NCBI GenBank assembly: GCA_949752745.1
Contig: OX457027.1
Span: forward strand, 59,856,859 to 59,920,858
DNA: 64,000 nt
Direction of reading: 5' to 3'
From: Protula sp. h YS-2021
Lineage: Eukaryota > Annelida > Polychaeta > Sabellida > Serpulidae
The notes under the pieces are model-generated. The model was not told the origin of the DNA and did no database searches. It saw only the letters and a program-made list of their open reading frames with translations. The position numbers were made by a program, and so were the translations under genes. Positions 44,366 to 56,841 of the stretch are shown here, piece after piece. The stretch's first letter is position 1, and each line of letters starts with the position of its first letter.

Positions 44366-47300
44366 CTGAAAACAAATTATCAAGTTTTGATGCCAAAAAC
44401 ACTCGCTATTAAACGATTTCATTTTAAGATTCCTTGGGGATGGAAGGGGGTGTCCTTAACCAAAAGTCACATTTAGTTTGCGATAGCTAAGTTTAATTCA
44501 TAATTTCTTTTTAATTATTATGTTTTTAAATTCTTTACTTTTTAGAATCATTTAATGCATTCAATTGATTTTCGTTAAAATGGGGGGGGGGGGGGGTTGT
44601 GGTGAGGAGTTTTGCGGTTCGCCTGAGGTTTTATAAACCCTGTATATAAATCATGAAATGAAATAAAAAACTATAGCCTTACTGAAGTAGATACTGTTGT
44701 ACTTTCTTCTGGCTGTACGCACGTATCGCTGTATGGAACAGCCGGACGGACTAACGACTCGACAAGATTTGCTGCTGGCTCTCCACAATTTGATGATACT
44801 ATTGCCCAAATGCAATTCACGAGGATATCAAATTGGCTGAAAAAGTGCAGTAATAAATTGAATTTTTGACGTAACAGTTTTATCTTAGATTGTAGATTTT
44901 AAAACCATTTTATGACAAAACGTAAGCAAACAATGGATAATAACATCCTACCTAGCAGCAAGGTAACGAAGACCGGAAGTCATGACAGTTTTAGATCTAT
45001 TCTAAATTCCCGTCAATTTAACATGCTTGGAATGTAGGTAGCTTCCCTTAACCACACTCTCCCACAGTTTTCAAAGAATAAATAAAACAAAAGCTCATTC
45101 ATTTATATTAACTTTCAAGCGACTTGCATTTTAATTGGTATATCCTTAAAAAACTAAGAGTCTAAATTTTAAGTTTAAGTTGTCTATTTGAAATAAAGAT
45201 CACTAGAGTCCAATACACCCACCTACAGTAGTACTGTGTTGCCGCATCACTGTCCGGGATATCGTACTCGGTTTGACTCTTAAACCTCTGAAAACAGCTT
45301 TCTGTGGCTACTCGCACGTTTGCATAGCAAAATTGATTAATAGCATAAACTGTAAAAAAAAAAATAATAAAACAAAGTGATATTCACGTGAAATAAAGCT
45401 TAGATAACACTTGCATTTTTACCTTGTTAAGACAAAATGTTTATTCTGGTTCTGGTCTAGTTAAAAAGAAAATTTGACCGATGGGGGATCACTCCCTCTT
45501 CTCTTTAGGCCGTCACATTTTGATTTTTATTGCTTTACTTGTTTTTATCAATTTATTTCTTTACTATTATCAGTTACTATTATTTAGTTTAGTTATTTAG
45601 TTTTTGGAGGGATGGGCTATTTTTAAAATATGATAGTCTAATGCAAATAACAGTTGGAAATTGCAAAATATTTGCATATCGCCTTTGGTTTAATTCCGAC
45701 TTCTAGAATATCACTGTTTTATTTCCAAGTTTCAAGAATTGAGATCAAGTTTATTATTTTTCTGGCTCTGTCTAATGCATTAAAAGTGTAGCTTTTGGTA
45801 TTTTTTTCGTGTACATACATTTCTTTTAAGCCCACCCCCTCTCCACCCAACCCCCGTTAAAGCACTCGTTTCGTTTTTTTTTTTTTTGTTTTTTTTTTTG
45901 TTTGTTTTTTTTGTTTTTTTTTGTTTTTTGTTTTTTTTTGTTTTATTCAATTTCTTGAAATTTGTGATAATCTTTCAAACACACACCTTCATGAAATTTC
46001 GGAAAATGGCATAAATTATAAACAGCAATCAGATCACTGGGATAAACTGGATCTTCTAAATCCGGACAGGTGTTTTTAGCATCTGAAGTGCATTTGATTC
46101 CACGCCGCATAGCCCTGAAACAAAATGTTAATCTTACACCTCATCAGGATGTTCTGGAGTCTATATTCTCCGTTTTTGTCAGGTTTAATTCTGGAGCCAG
46201 AAATTAAATTAATGGTAGGTAGCAATTGGATTGGGAATGTATCTATTGACATGTTGGCATTGGTAATCATTTACTGATACCAGTAAAAGGTTGAATTTGT
46301 GATATCAGTGATAAAGCTATTGATAAATGGAATACCATTTTCACATTATTTAACGAGATCATCTATAAATAATTAGAGATATCCCTTATTTAGTTAATGG
46401 TGTGTCTGATTCAATGAAGTTATCTCTGAATAATGATAATTAAAAATAATAACATATGTCTCTAATTAATTTGTTGTACGAAAAAATAAATACTGTCATT
46501 ATTAATTCAACTGTTTATATGGCTTTTAAATATTACATATCAATAACTTTAAAAATACCATGATAATTTAATGCATCTTTTATATCGGAATATAATTTAC
46601 GAAATTTTTATGGGAAGAATTAAATTTAATGACCTTAAAAAAATTAAAATGAAAAAAGTACTTTGTAAAGGATTGAGAGCAATATCAAGTTATTTTAACA
46701 TCAAATGGGAAATCCGAAGAGTGCCAAAACTACTTACGAGCAAATAGATCTCATCTCCTCCATGTCAATCCCGGTGTAGAAGTTTTGCCCGTCCCGTTGC
46801 ATGTGGCTCACTTTGGTTGTGTAGGTAACAAGACATTCGGACAGAACATCAGTCACGTGTTCCGGACAGGCGCCGGCAAACGAATGGGCTGATCCTAAGA
46901 AAAAAAAGCAAAAGCTTGCCTCTTTAAAGTGATAAAAATATGAAAAGAAACCGTTATTTTTAGCCTATCCGCTTAAAATATATTTTGTAGTTATTTAGAG
47001 TTTCTCATATATTTATACATTCTTAAATTTGCGGAGCGGGGCGGGGTGTTATATAGTATATAAATGGCGTAGAAATGTTTAATGATAGAAAATATAAGGA
47101 TCTGTCGATTTTGTTTATATTTAAATTTGTTTTAGCGCATTTAATTGTACATATATGTATTTTGCCTTCAAGTTAAAGTATTGATAACAAGCGATAAGAA
47201 TCTCTTTAATTTTCTCTGTATTTTGGGAAAAGGTTAATAAGGTTGACATTGACATAGGCAAAACAAGGCATTCGTTTTGCCTTAACATGCGTTGATGCAC

Positions 47301-49938
47301 TCAAAAAATATACCTTTACAGGCAAGGAAATAATATGCATACATCATGTATGAAGTGCTATGAGATTGACGGCTGACGTTCGGCTCTATTCTTCACAAAT
47401 AACACAAGTTTTAAATCGCTACGGCAGTTTCACAGACGAGTTGTGACACCAGAAATTTAAAATAAGAATGAAAACTAGATGTGCCTGTGCACCACTGGAT
47501 AACTAGCCAATTGTTCATGAACAAACGAAGGACTTGAGATTGGGCACATAGTTTTGGTGTATGTGGTTAATGGTACTATAATCCCTAATGACTTATTTAC
47601 AAGGAAATTTCATTTAAATCGGATATTTTCAATTTTTAAATCACCCGTAAACAAAAGTCAAGCCGGTTTTCATTTCAAACATAAAATACGATACACTAAA
47701 ACGATTTTTTTTGTCTTTGTTCTTCAGATTATACATAGACTGCTACAAATCTTATCACCAGAATAAACTTGAATTTTGTAGGCACACAACATTAATATTT
47801 TTTTGTTTTTGTTTTTGTCTGCAAACTACACATACTATATTGCTATATCTTTTTTTTTATTAAAGAAAGAACAGAGTATAACAATGCACTACGGTTATTT
47901 TACAATCAGATAAAATGAAAAGGAAATTGAATAGCAAACATATTTTGCCTTTGTGTGCGATTTCTTCTTCCTGTTACAAAGGAAGTTATCGGCAGTTTTG
48001 TTTGGCTTGCACTGGAAAAGGACCTCTATACTCAACCGCGATAAATTGTTTAATCCACAAGGGTACGTTCTCATAGACTTGCCAATGAATTCTCTTCGGA
48101 GAAAAACTGAAATGAATACACAACTAACGCCCCCCCCCCCATCACCCCAGTAATGTCTCTGGACGACCCAAGGTACTTTTCACCCCTCCAAGTACTGTTA
48201 GTGCGGGTTCTCGCCCCCTCCCCCACTCCACCCCTTTTGATAACACTCCTAACCCTATGTCTTTGAAATACAATCATATAAGCGTATCGTGATGACCGCC
48301 CATAAAGAATTACGAAACAATCATTTTTCCACCCCATACCCCTGTGCACAAAATTTCCTGGTTTTAATGAGTTGAAATTATGATTATATCGTGAAAAAAT
48401 TAACACGTGCAAACAATACATTATTATCAATGTATTCACAAAGGGCAATCCGAACTCAAAGTAGGATTCAAGAGTAACAATATTATTTTTAAGATCATAT
48501 AAATGTAACATCTTGCGTCGTAAAACTGTAGCGTAATCCAGGTTGAGAATGCTTGAAGTGATAAGCGAAGTGAATGCGTGTCGTTGTCTGTGCCAATAAC
48601 GCTATCTTTGTCCAGGTTTATATATTATTGTTTTATATATGTAAGCCTTTTAATTATTTCGCTATTATTTATGCGCTATCTATATTGTGAGAAGTGAACT
48701 GTCTTGACAATTTAAGCCCAGCTGACGTTTCATCTCGGCCGAGGTTACCAGTTTGTACATAATTTCATGGTTTCAGGTCCGTCGCAGTGAACTGTAAGCT
48801 TTGAAAAAAATGCGGTTTTATTTTTAAAAAACTCTGCAAACCACGCAGTCTGTTACAGGGAGTGGGCAGGGGGCGGCTTTACGATCTGACGGGGCACAAA
48901 AAAGTGTTGCGGACAAAAATCCCGCATTAGAAATCACCATTTATGTGACCTTAACCTTAATAGTAGCGTTTTGTTAACTAATTTTAACTTCAAAGGTTTT
49001 GAATTACAAGTTTGTTTTTTCTTGTTTTTTTTTTTTTTTTTTTTTTTGTTTTTTGTTTTTGTTAGTTTTTCAGCCTGTACGCTACAGTGTCTGCCGTCGA
49101 AAGAGCAAAAACTCACTTGTCCTGAATTTAGAACTATTTGTGTTTCATGCAAAAAGCAGACAGAGAACCTCCTGGCTTGTGGGGAGAGTCTAGTTAGAAT
49201 ACTTCCATCTTTGAAAACTGTTCTATAGCGAAAAAAATGGGTCTCTATTTTCGATCAGCAAACCAGTAACAATTTTAGTTTAATTAAAATAGGAATTTCT
49301 GTTTCGAGTCAGCTTTCGTGTATTTTGAATGATTAAAAATGAATTAATTTCTTTACGGCGGTATCTTAATGGTAATTCTGTTCACTGACATCGTCGCTTC
49401 CAATTAAATTGAGTGCCATGTGAATGCAACTGCAGGAGAGGTAAGTTATTTTGTGGGTGGCGAATCTGGATTTGGGAATTCCTCCAGAGAATTCCTGTGA
49501 TAAAAAGAGATTTATTTGTCATGTATTACTTGATAAATGCGGCCACCATCCAATTAGATGCCAAATTGCTTGTATCCTGGCATTTCATGGCAAACCACGT
49601 GCTTAATTCTCACTTGAATGAAGTCTTGCACAGCAGTCTCGTGATAGACGAGACTTCATCAAATCCTGCAGATTTGGGAATCTTGCACAGCCAGTTTCGG
49701 CGATAATGATTTCTGATTGACTCGGAGGGTGTATGCTTTCGGTATATTACACAGTGTGTGTTTTCCTAATTCATCAACAAAAAGCCAAACAAGATGGCAC
49801 CCGTAGTCGATTAATCAGTTTGTTTTTATAATCAAGTCTCACTTCAAATTTTAACAGCTAAACACGTTCTACTCAGTCACTTGTACTAGTCATCCCAATA
49901 CCTGAATAACTCGCCTAAATGTATCTTCAAAATGTCAA

Positions 49939-50036
<98 letters not shown>

Positions 50037-52863
50037 CTCTCTCATTCTCTCTGTCTCATTCACTCTCTCAGTCCAGCTATAAATCGATGTCAGAAATCAT
50101 GTCTAATGTTTCAAGTCAGAATATAACTTGAAGCATCGTTGTTACAGTATTGGTAATCTGACCAGCGATATACTGGCGATATCAGTCGCGTTATAATATT
50201 TCGATATATCATGTACTCTTTGATACAGCCATCTCCAGTCATTCCTAAATACTCCCAAAGTATTTACACAGAATTCTATGGACATTCTGTTCATTATTTT
50301 CAACGTTTAAATTCAAATCAGAACTGAGTGTGTAAATTTTGATTCTGCTAAAATTTTGCCTGTTTTCGCTGTTACACCGAAGCTCCTTTCACGGTATTTT
50401 AGGCCAGACTTTTTAGATTACACCATTATTTTTATTTTGGTAAATGAATCTCATAATAATATTCGTAGAGCGCTTTTTGCCGCATACTTCCATATTTACA
50501 TGAATGAAACAGATATATATATATTTTAAATAAAAAGAGTCAAATTTTGATTACACTTTATATTTAATTGAGAAACCTTTGCAATATTACACCATGGGAT
50601 TTATGTATGGGTTATTGAGTTTAGTTTGCCTACATGTTAAGTGTCAGTTTAGTAAAATGTCCTAACGCACCCTTTTCCCCAATTCATTTTCAAGATGGCA
50701 GTGTCATCTTTATGTATGCACTTCGCACTGAAAGAAAATATTTTCATGCGAAAATTGTTATATTTCTGTGATAAGAGAATGTTAAGTGCCGTTTTATTGA
50801 CAAATGCTAACCAGCTCTTCAATTTTCTGTCATTTCTAAATCTTGCTTTCATAATGTAATTTCATACAATGCTGCAAATACACCGCTTGTATTCTAAGCA
50901 AATAATATATAAATAATTGATACAAAATTCTATTAAGTTTTTAAAAGAAAAATTTGTGTTTTGATAGGGCTTTAACATACTTGTTGTGACGTAAGTATAG
51001 GAAAATGCATATTTTTGAGCAGTGAATTAAATGGAATCTTAGCAAGATATAGCACAAACTAATGACGAAGGCTTTACGTGAGGAATACTTTTACAATTTC
51101 CCACAGGATTGGCTAAATTTAGATGGCAAATCCTGCCAAAATGGACCAAAATTTCTGGAGAAAAATGTCTTTAACATGAATGTCATTTTCAAGCCAGTCT
51201 TTTGATACATGCAGTTCATACTGACATGAATGAGGAATGACCCCCCCCCCCCCTTCCCCTGAAGGGGGAATTGAACAGGATTGCATAGTTAATCCCAAAC
51301 CTAAAAATGACTCAACCGACTTGTTCACCTGCCCTTCGCATGGCATTTCGCAATAATATCATTCTATTTAGGATGCCTCTGATAACAGAAAAAAGAAGGA
51401 AAATGAAAAAAGACACAAAAGGGAGAACAAGGAAGAGATGGCGTGACCCACTCTACTCAGCCACTGCAGCAGATCCGGTCTATTAATCTAATGAGATTTT
51501 TTTTTCAAAAAGTGAAACAACATATGCCATATATGAATTAAGCATGTCCACGAACACTTAAGGGTAATATTGGTTGCACTATACTTTTCAGCTGGCCACA
51601 GCTGGATCCTTCACTTCCGGTCATATTCGACTATACCACAGTTCGGGTACGGAGAGTTTCACTGCGCTATTTATGGCTCTACCGACCCAGGCTTCCCTTT
51701 TGTGTACTGGAGAATAAGTGATTAATAGTAAATAACTGTGCACTTCTGTCAGTATTCGGGTAGTTCTGTCAGTATTCGGGTAGTTCTGTCAGTATTCGGG
51801 TATTCTGTCAGTATTCGGGTAGTTCTGTCAGTATTCGGGTAGTTCTGTCAGTATTCGGGTAGTTCTGTCAGTATTCGGGTAGTTCTGTCAGTTTCGGGTA
51901 GTTCTGTCAGTATTCGGGTAGTTCTGTCAGTATTCGGGTAGAGTGGATTCTTCAGCTGAACAAAATCCCATATTACCTTGCATGTTTGAAAATGTTGCCA
52001 TTCTTATACACTTTCATTGTGGCGCTTATCATTTCCATTTTTCGCTATTGTATTGTTGAATGAAAATAAAAATGATTGTGCAAACTACCCCATTCAAAAC
52101 AAGAAACAATACTTGTTTCCAATTCGCTTCATTAACTTGTTACAACATTATATATAGTTTACTTAATAGCTTTTGGAGGGTAGCTTTCTCCTAGAAATTG
52201 ATCTGGAACCATTGAATTTCAGGCAGGAACCCATGGTACCATTCAAACTGTGTATGTGGAAAGGAGGCTCCAATTTGGAATCTATGGCAACCACTCAAAC
52301 AGTGTTTGTGGAAAGTGGGCTTCAGTTTGGGCTTGCATTAACTTCCACAATAAAAATGTTGTTTGAAAAAAAAAAAGAAACAAAGACTTCGGTCACATTT
52401 TCGAAATTGAGAGGTTATAAAGACAAAGGTATGACTCAGACACAGCCTGGATACATGGAGCATATGACGTCAATGAGGATGAAGGTGAGGTAAAACATCG
52501 CCTACAACTCCTAAAGGAAGCCAATAAAGCAGAGTGTTTATACACATAGACTCTTCAAATCTTGTAATTTGGTTTCGGTTCCAGATTCGAAACCTACCCT
52601 TGAGGTGGGCAGGATGACGAATTTCGCTCCAATGTCTGTGAACCGAATGCAGTGGGCTCCAATTAACTACGATATACCTAAATCAAAGAATTTAGCATTG
52701 AGTTTTCTAGTCATTCTATATCATTATAAATGCCTCAAGCAATAAAAATAAATCAGTAAAATGACATACCTCTAACTGATAGCAGCAGAGTTGAAAAAAC
52801 TATCCACAAAGTCCAAGCTTTCTTCACAGCTTCGACCAGGATACTCTGTTCAGTATTTGCCAT
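44195..52863 (-). CDS. Predicted GPI-anchored protein with two six-cysteine domains, six exons
   Basis: Six minus-strand exons (52863-52770, 46894-46738, 46114-45987, 45349-45223, 44836-44683, 44365-44195) with GT-AG borders and matching phases total 831 nt: 276 residues plus TGA. The N-terminus (MANTEQSILVEAVKKAW then TLWIVFSTLLLSV) is a signal peptide, probably cut after SAHSFA. The mature part has two domains spaced C-10-C-30-C-8-C-7-C-18-C and C-10-C-22-C-8-C-8-C-21-C. A polar Asn/Gly/Ser stalk and a terminal hydrophobic segment (WFCLVVLLNTVFAF) resemble a GPI-attachment signal. The start has a strong context (aaacaaATGG), and AATAAA lies 72 bp past the stop. Twelve ectodomain cysteines recall DUF19/T20D4.11-like proteins, but family and function are not established. 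Confidence 0.82.
44582..44597 (+). repeat. Poly-G run in an intron of the GPI-type gene
   Basis: About 16 consecutive G on the plus strand (poly-C in the transcript) between exons 5 and 6. Confidence 0.9.
44683..44836 (-). CDS. GPI-type gene exon 5: second half of cysteine domain 2
   Basis: Acceptor CACTTTTTCAG, donor TCA/gtaagg. It encodes QFDILVNCIWAIVSSNCGEP, then AANLVESLVRPAVPYSDTC and a Thr/Ser-rich run VQPEESTTVSTS. It carries cysteines 4-6 and ends in phase 0. Confidence 0.83.
45223..45349 (-). CDS. GPI-type gene exon 4: first half of cysteine domain 2
   Basis: Acceptor TTTTTTTACAG, donor TGTAG/gtgggt. It encodes YAINQFCYANVRVATESCFQ then RFKSQTEYDIPDSDAATQYYC, with cysteines 1-3 of domain 2. 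It starts in phase 1 and ends in phase 2 inside a Ser codon right after cysteine 3, exactly as exon 2 does. Confidence 0.82.
45942..45947 (-). terminator. Possible internal polyadenylation signal after exon 3
   Basis: AATAAA on the minus strand overlaps the in-frame TAA reached by read-through of exon 3, and is followed by a roughly 70-nt A-rich tract on that strand. It could end a short isoform, but the A-rich tract makes a chance match easy. Confidence 0.3.
45987..46114 (-). CDS. GPI-type gene exon 3: second half of cysteine domain 1
   Basis: Acceptor TTTTGTTTCAG, donor GAAG/gtgtgt. It encodes AMRRGIKCTSDAKNTC then PDLEDPVYPSDLIAVYNLC and HFPKFHE, with cysteines 4-6. It ends in phase 1. 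Without splicing, the frame runs 14 more codons to a TAA inside AATAAA at 45942-45947. Confidence 0.82.
46738..46894 (-). CDS. GPI-type gene exon 2: first half of cysteine domain 1
   Basis: Acceptor CTTTTTTTTTCTTAG, donor TC/gtaagt. It encodes SAHSFAGACPEHVTDVLSEC then LVTYTTKVSHM and MEEMRSIC. It carries cysteines 1-3 of domain 1. It starts in phase 1 and ends in phase 2 inside the Ser codon after cysteine 3. Confidence 0.83.
49941..50070. repeat. (CT)n microsatellite followed by (TTTC)n
   Basis: An almost pure CT run of about 65 bp from 49941, then TTTC units to about 50034 and further CT-rich sequence. Confidence 0.95.
51744..51940. repeat. 20-bp tandem repeat, about 10 copies
   Basis: Unit GTTCTGTCAGTATTCGGGTA. 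Copies are nearly identical except for short deletions in two units, which suggests recent expansion. Confidence 0.95.
52770..52863 (-). CDS. GPI-type gene exon 1: signal peptide
   Basis: ATG at 52863-52861 in the context aaacaaATGG, 31 codons, then one base before the donor G/gtatgt. It encodes a polar N-region and the hydrophobic core TLWIVFSTLLLSV. It ends in phase 1. Confidence 0.8.
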
Positions 52864-55800
52864 ATTTGTTTGTTGCTGTTGCTCCTTCCACAATAATTAG
52901 GATAAAAAAGTAATAACATAAATGCCTTTAATCCAATTAGGAATTTTTGAATTGTTACTTATAAATCCAATGAATTATCAAGTTGCGCTTACAAATCCAA
53001 AATTATGTTGCTGGCATTCAAGATGTTGCCCATGTTTTTTTTATAAGTTATGTCAAAATTATTTGTTGATTTTACATTTTATTATCCTGTCAAATTACAA
53101 AATAAATCGCTTAATCTTAATTTAATTTACGAAAAGCACATTTATTTTTCATTTCAAATGTCTCGAGTTTTATTCATGCACAGGCAATTATCACGCTGCG
53201 CTGTCAGTCACTTTTTAAATACTTTCTATTTTAACTCTCTATTTAATTTGCTGCACACAGTGTTTTGGTGGGAAGAAACTATTCCACGAATCGCGTTAAA
53301 GTTAGACACTAAAACTTGCACTTAAATCCATTTTTAAAGCCGATATTTTGAAGACTTAAAACTAAAAAATGCATATATAAACTCTTCACTTTTTCCCAAT
53401 AATGGTTACATCCACATGGCAATTCTATGCCTTTTTGAGAATGCTTTCAGCTGTAGCACCTAAATAATTATGGCAAATTTCTTGAAAATAAACCACCTTG
53501 AAAGTCTCAGTTAGTTGTCTAGCCCGACCTTTCTTATGTCACCTGCGCTTTCAAGACGAGTTGTAGCTTAGTTCATGAATTCACTCTACGCGTCTCTCTC
53601 TCTGTCTCACTCTCTCTCAAAAGATGCAGAGGTTGCTGACAAACCATCAATTTGGTAAATTATTCACCTATCCAATGGGGTTTATTTAAAAGCCATCAAA
53701 GGTATGATGGAATGGCAGGGGCGCATTTTTTGGCAATACAAGCATAGAACTAAAACAAGTATGCAAGCGGTTACCTATTATATCCTTTTTAAATTTGAGT
53801 CAATGTAGTGCTGATTTTCCTCTGACATAACAAAAATCTTTGTTTTTGTGAAAACATATACATTTCATGTTAACAATGGTTCTGTCTTAAGGTTTATTAT
53901 TTCCAACAGAAGGTTTCAAGTTATTTTATAAAACACGCTCTTTCACTTGCAATCACGATCGATCACACAATCTTAATATTTTAAAACAATACAGAAGGGT
54001 TTCTTTTTCTAAAGAAACGCTGTTTATCTACCTTTAAAAATCGCTGGTCCTCAAAAATATACGAATCCAAACGCGTAATTGCATGTACAAAAATATATCT
54101 TTATATTGTGGTTAATTTTTAATGTTAGCCTTTCAAACTGCATTGAAATAGAAGGCGAATCTCTGGCGTTTCTGAAAAGTGTTTCAACGATGCTTCGGTT
54201 ATGTAAAGACCTCCTCGCACTAATATAGTTGTTTATATACTTCTTTCCTTTTCATGTTGCATAAACAACATAACTGCTCTGCTATACAGCGCAAAAGTTG
54301 TACTTAATAAGCAGCTCCTTTGTGTGTTTAGCTCCGATGTTAAACAGTCCATTAACTAATCATGTATTGTATGTGGCCAATGAGTGCTGTTGCAGAATTT
54401 CTCCCCTGAAGGAGCTCCATTGTTTCTTGTTGCCAACAGAATATATATGTTTGCAATTGTAGGTTTAGGTCTTTTCAAATGCCAACGGGCTGTTGCTACA
54501 GCTTTTTGTTTTCATAATTTTCACCTGTCAATAATTGCTTTATCTGAAATTAATGCCAACGATAACTATAGCAAGTGTTCGGAAGAGTCCTTTTCGTGCA
54601 TCTTTTTATAGTGGTAGGAGATTCGTGGGACACAGTGCCCAGCTGCCACTCAGGCACGTCATTCCCGTTGGTTCAAGAGCTTTCACAAGTGTTGCTCCCT
54701 GAACACCAAGAGAGTAAGTATTTAATTTTGTAGCTTTAAATTATGTTTTAGTCCCCACTTTCTAGGTCTGCAAAGAAGTCCTGTTCTTGAAGCCATGGGA
54801 CGGAAACATGACATAAGATCCCAGACAACATTTCCTAAGCTGCAGCTGTCATTTCCCTGTCAAATTGGTATCAGTTCGTCCAACAGGGGTACGGTGGCTT
54901 AGGAACGATTTCTGAAGTTGGATGTTGTAAATTCGTGAAACCAGCAGAGAAGAGAAGGGCAAACACCCCTGTCCATGCAAACAACCACCCTGCATGCAAA
55001 CACCTCCCCCGCTCCCCACCCTCCATGCGACAAACCCCCTCCTAACTCCTCATTGTGGCAACGGCTCTAACGCCCCCGTTTCCTTCGAATAAGCCCCATG
55101 CTCTGGCACACTATATAATACTTATATGGAAGTTAGGGCATTTTAATGAATTTTTTGTCCGAATTGCGGTTCGGGATGACGTCATTTAAATCTCGAACAG
55201 CGTTTTTTTTTTCGCCGGCCCTGGCCCCGGTGTCAGAAAAATGCCAGATCAATAATTATCGCTAGCAGCAAAATGAAGTAGGAAAAATTAGACAAACGAG
55301 AATTGAGCTTGTTGGGACCGTTGCACGTGACCTTAAGCAAAATTATCCATATCCTACGTAATCTTGTTTGATCTCTAATTAGTTATCTAAAAAGCTAACT
55401 TTCACAGATATGCTATCGTTAAGATGCAAAATACATGTTTTAATTTGTAGAGGACAGCCGTTGCTGCCTGAAATTCGCACCGGAAAGGCTCTGTGAACTC
55501 GGCCTTGTGTGACAGAAAGATGCATAATGATCCATGTCTACTCGCTGGGCTAATGTGGATGGTCCTTCAGCGAAGGACGTGGAGTGGCTCGCTTAAAATG
55601 CACCGTGGATATCAGAAAAAAATACACACCATCATATAATCCCACTCCCCACGCAAGTCAGTTTGTGGAACTGCCCTAAATGGATCATAGTACGTAACAG
55701 TGCAAGTGGGACAAAAAGAAAACGTGAAAAAAAAAGAACAGACGGCAAGTTGGCGCTGCGATTGCTAGTGGCGCCGCGGCTGACATGTTAACTATGTCTT

Positions 55801-56438
55801 GTGAAGTTCGGGAGACAACTGGAAGAGCGTTCTCTGTTTGCCTATGTTCATTAATATCTCTTGAACTCACAACTGAGCAAATCATTTCGAAATTTTCTTG
55901 TGAGTGGGTCTAGTTAAGGGCATTTGAACAAATTATGAGAGGGTCGTCGGTACTTGAGGACTGACCATGTCAAGCGGATGTTAATGAAATGCATAAATGT
56001 TAATGTCTCTTCTCTTGTAGTTAAGTATTTAAAAACAAACGCAAAATCTTCCAATGTAGACATTTTTTTAAACAAATGGCTATCTCCTTCAACTCTGTAT
56101 TTTTTTAATTTAATTTATTTTCGTTCTTTTCATAAATGGTGTTTGAAGGGTGCGCTCACATTTGATATTCGCAAGGACATTTCCTGTAAAAAAAAAGGAG
56201 GCCCCCGCCCCTCCCAACCAATCTTATTATTATTAACTTGTTCACAAGAAAAGCATGGTTTAATTTCTCATCCGCCCTGAAAACTGGCCTGACTTCAAGC
56301 GATCCTTTTACGCACAAACACGCACAAAATAAGAAATAACAGGAAAAACCGGAGGAACGCCTGCAGTTGCTCTTCATTAATAGCTGCCGTTCATTTTTAT
56401 GTACAACATACAAAGACCAAAAGCACCAGTGAGGCGCC

Positions 56439-56478
56439 GTTATAGCGCAATAGTTCACCGAAACTATGGCGCTATAAC
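56439..56478. repeat. 40-nt near-perfect hairpin
   Basis: Arms GTTATAGCGC and GCGCTATAAC pair over 10 bp. After one A/G mismatch, ATAGTT pairs with AACTAT around the loop CACCGA, giving 16 of 17 possible pairs. Confidence 0.85.
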
Positions 56479-56841
56479 GAATAACAAATGTCTTTGGGCA
56501 ACCTAATTTTGGTAGGGATCTGGAAAACTATCATGTTTTATTTATAATTTATCACATTCATTTATAAATTTGTCTATAAACACTTGGGAATGTAAGTCAA
56601 GTAACAGCTGAAATTGTCGCATGACTTGGGTAAATAGCATAATCTAACATCGATTTCCTCAGTCAACATTTTTTTTTCAATGTTGGTTCAACATAAGTGT
56701 CCGTATATATCACAGTTATCTGTAATCAAAACGCCTATTAGTCGTGTAACAAAGCAAATCTTGACTTACTATGATTCAGCATGGAAACATTAGTGACCAG
56801 TTGTGAAATGGTTGACCTAAAATATGAAGAATTGGGAATTT

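Larger units (their letters stand above)
46895..52769. other. 5.9-kb first intron of the GPI-type gene
   Basis: It contains a (CT)n tract (49941-50070), a 20-bp tandem repeat (51744-51940), a short CTCGT/ACGAG hairpin near 49640 and A+T-rich unique sequence. The phases of exons 1 and 2 fit directly, so no further exon is required. Confidence 0.55.

Noticed and set aside
48071..48511. A 146-codon minus-strand frame
   Set aside because: It lies in the first intron of the GPI-type gene, includes a poly-G/C run and a low-complexity stretch, and shows no domain.
54590..54715. A possible exon with an acceptor-like TTTTTATAG and donor-like gtaagt
   Set aside because: Both strands are open for about 30-37 codons without recognisable similarity or phase partner.
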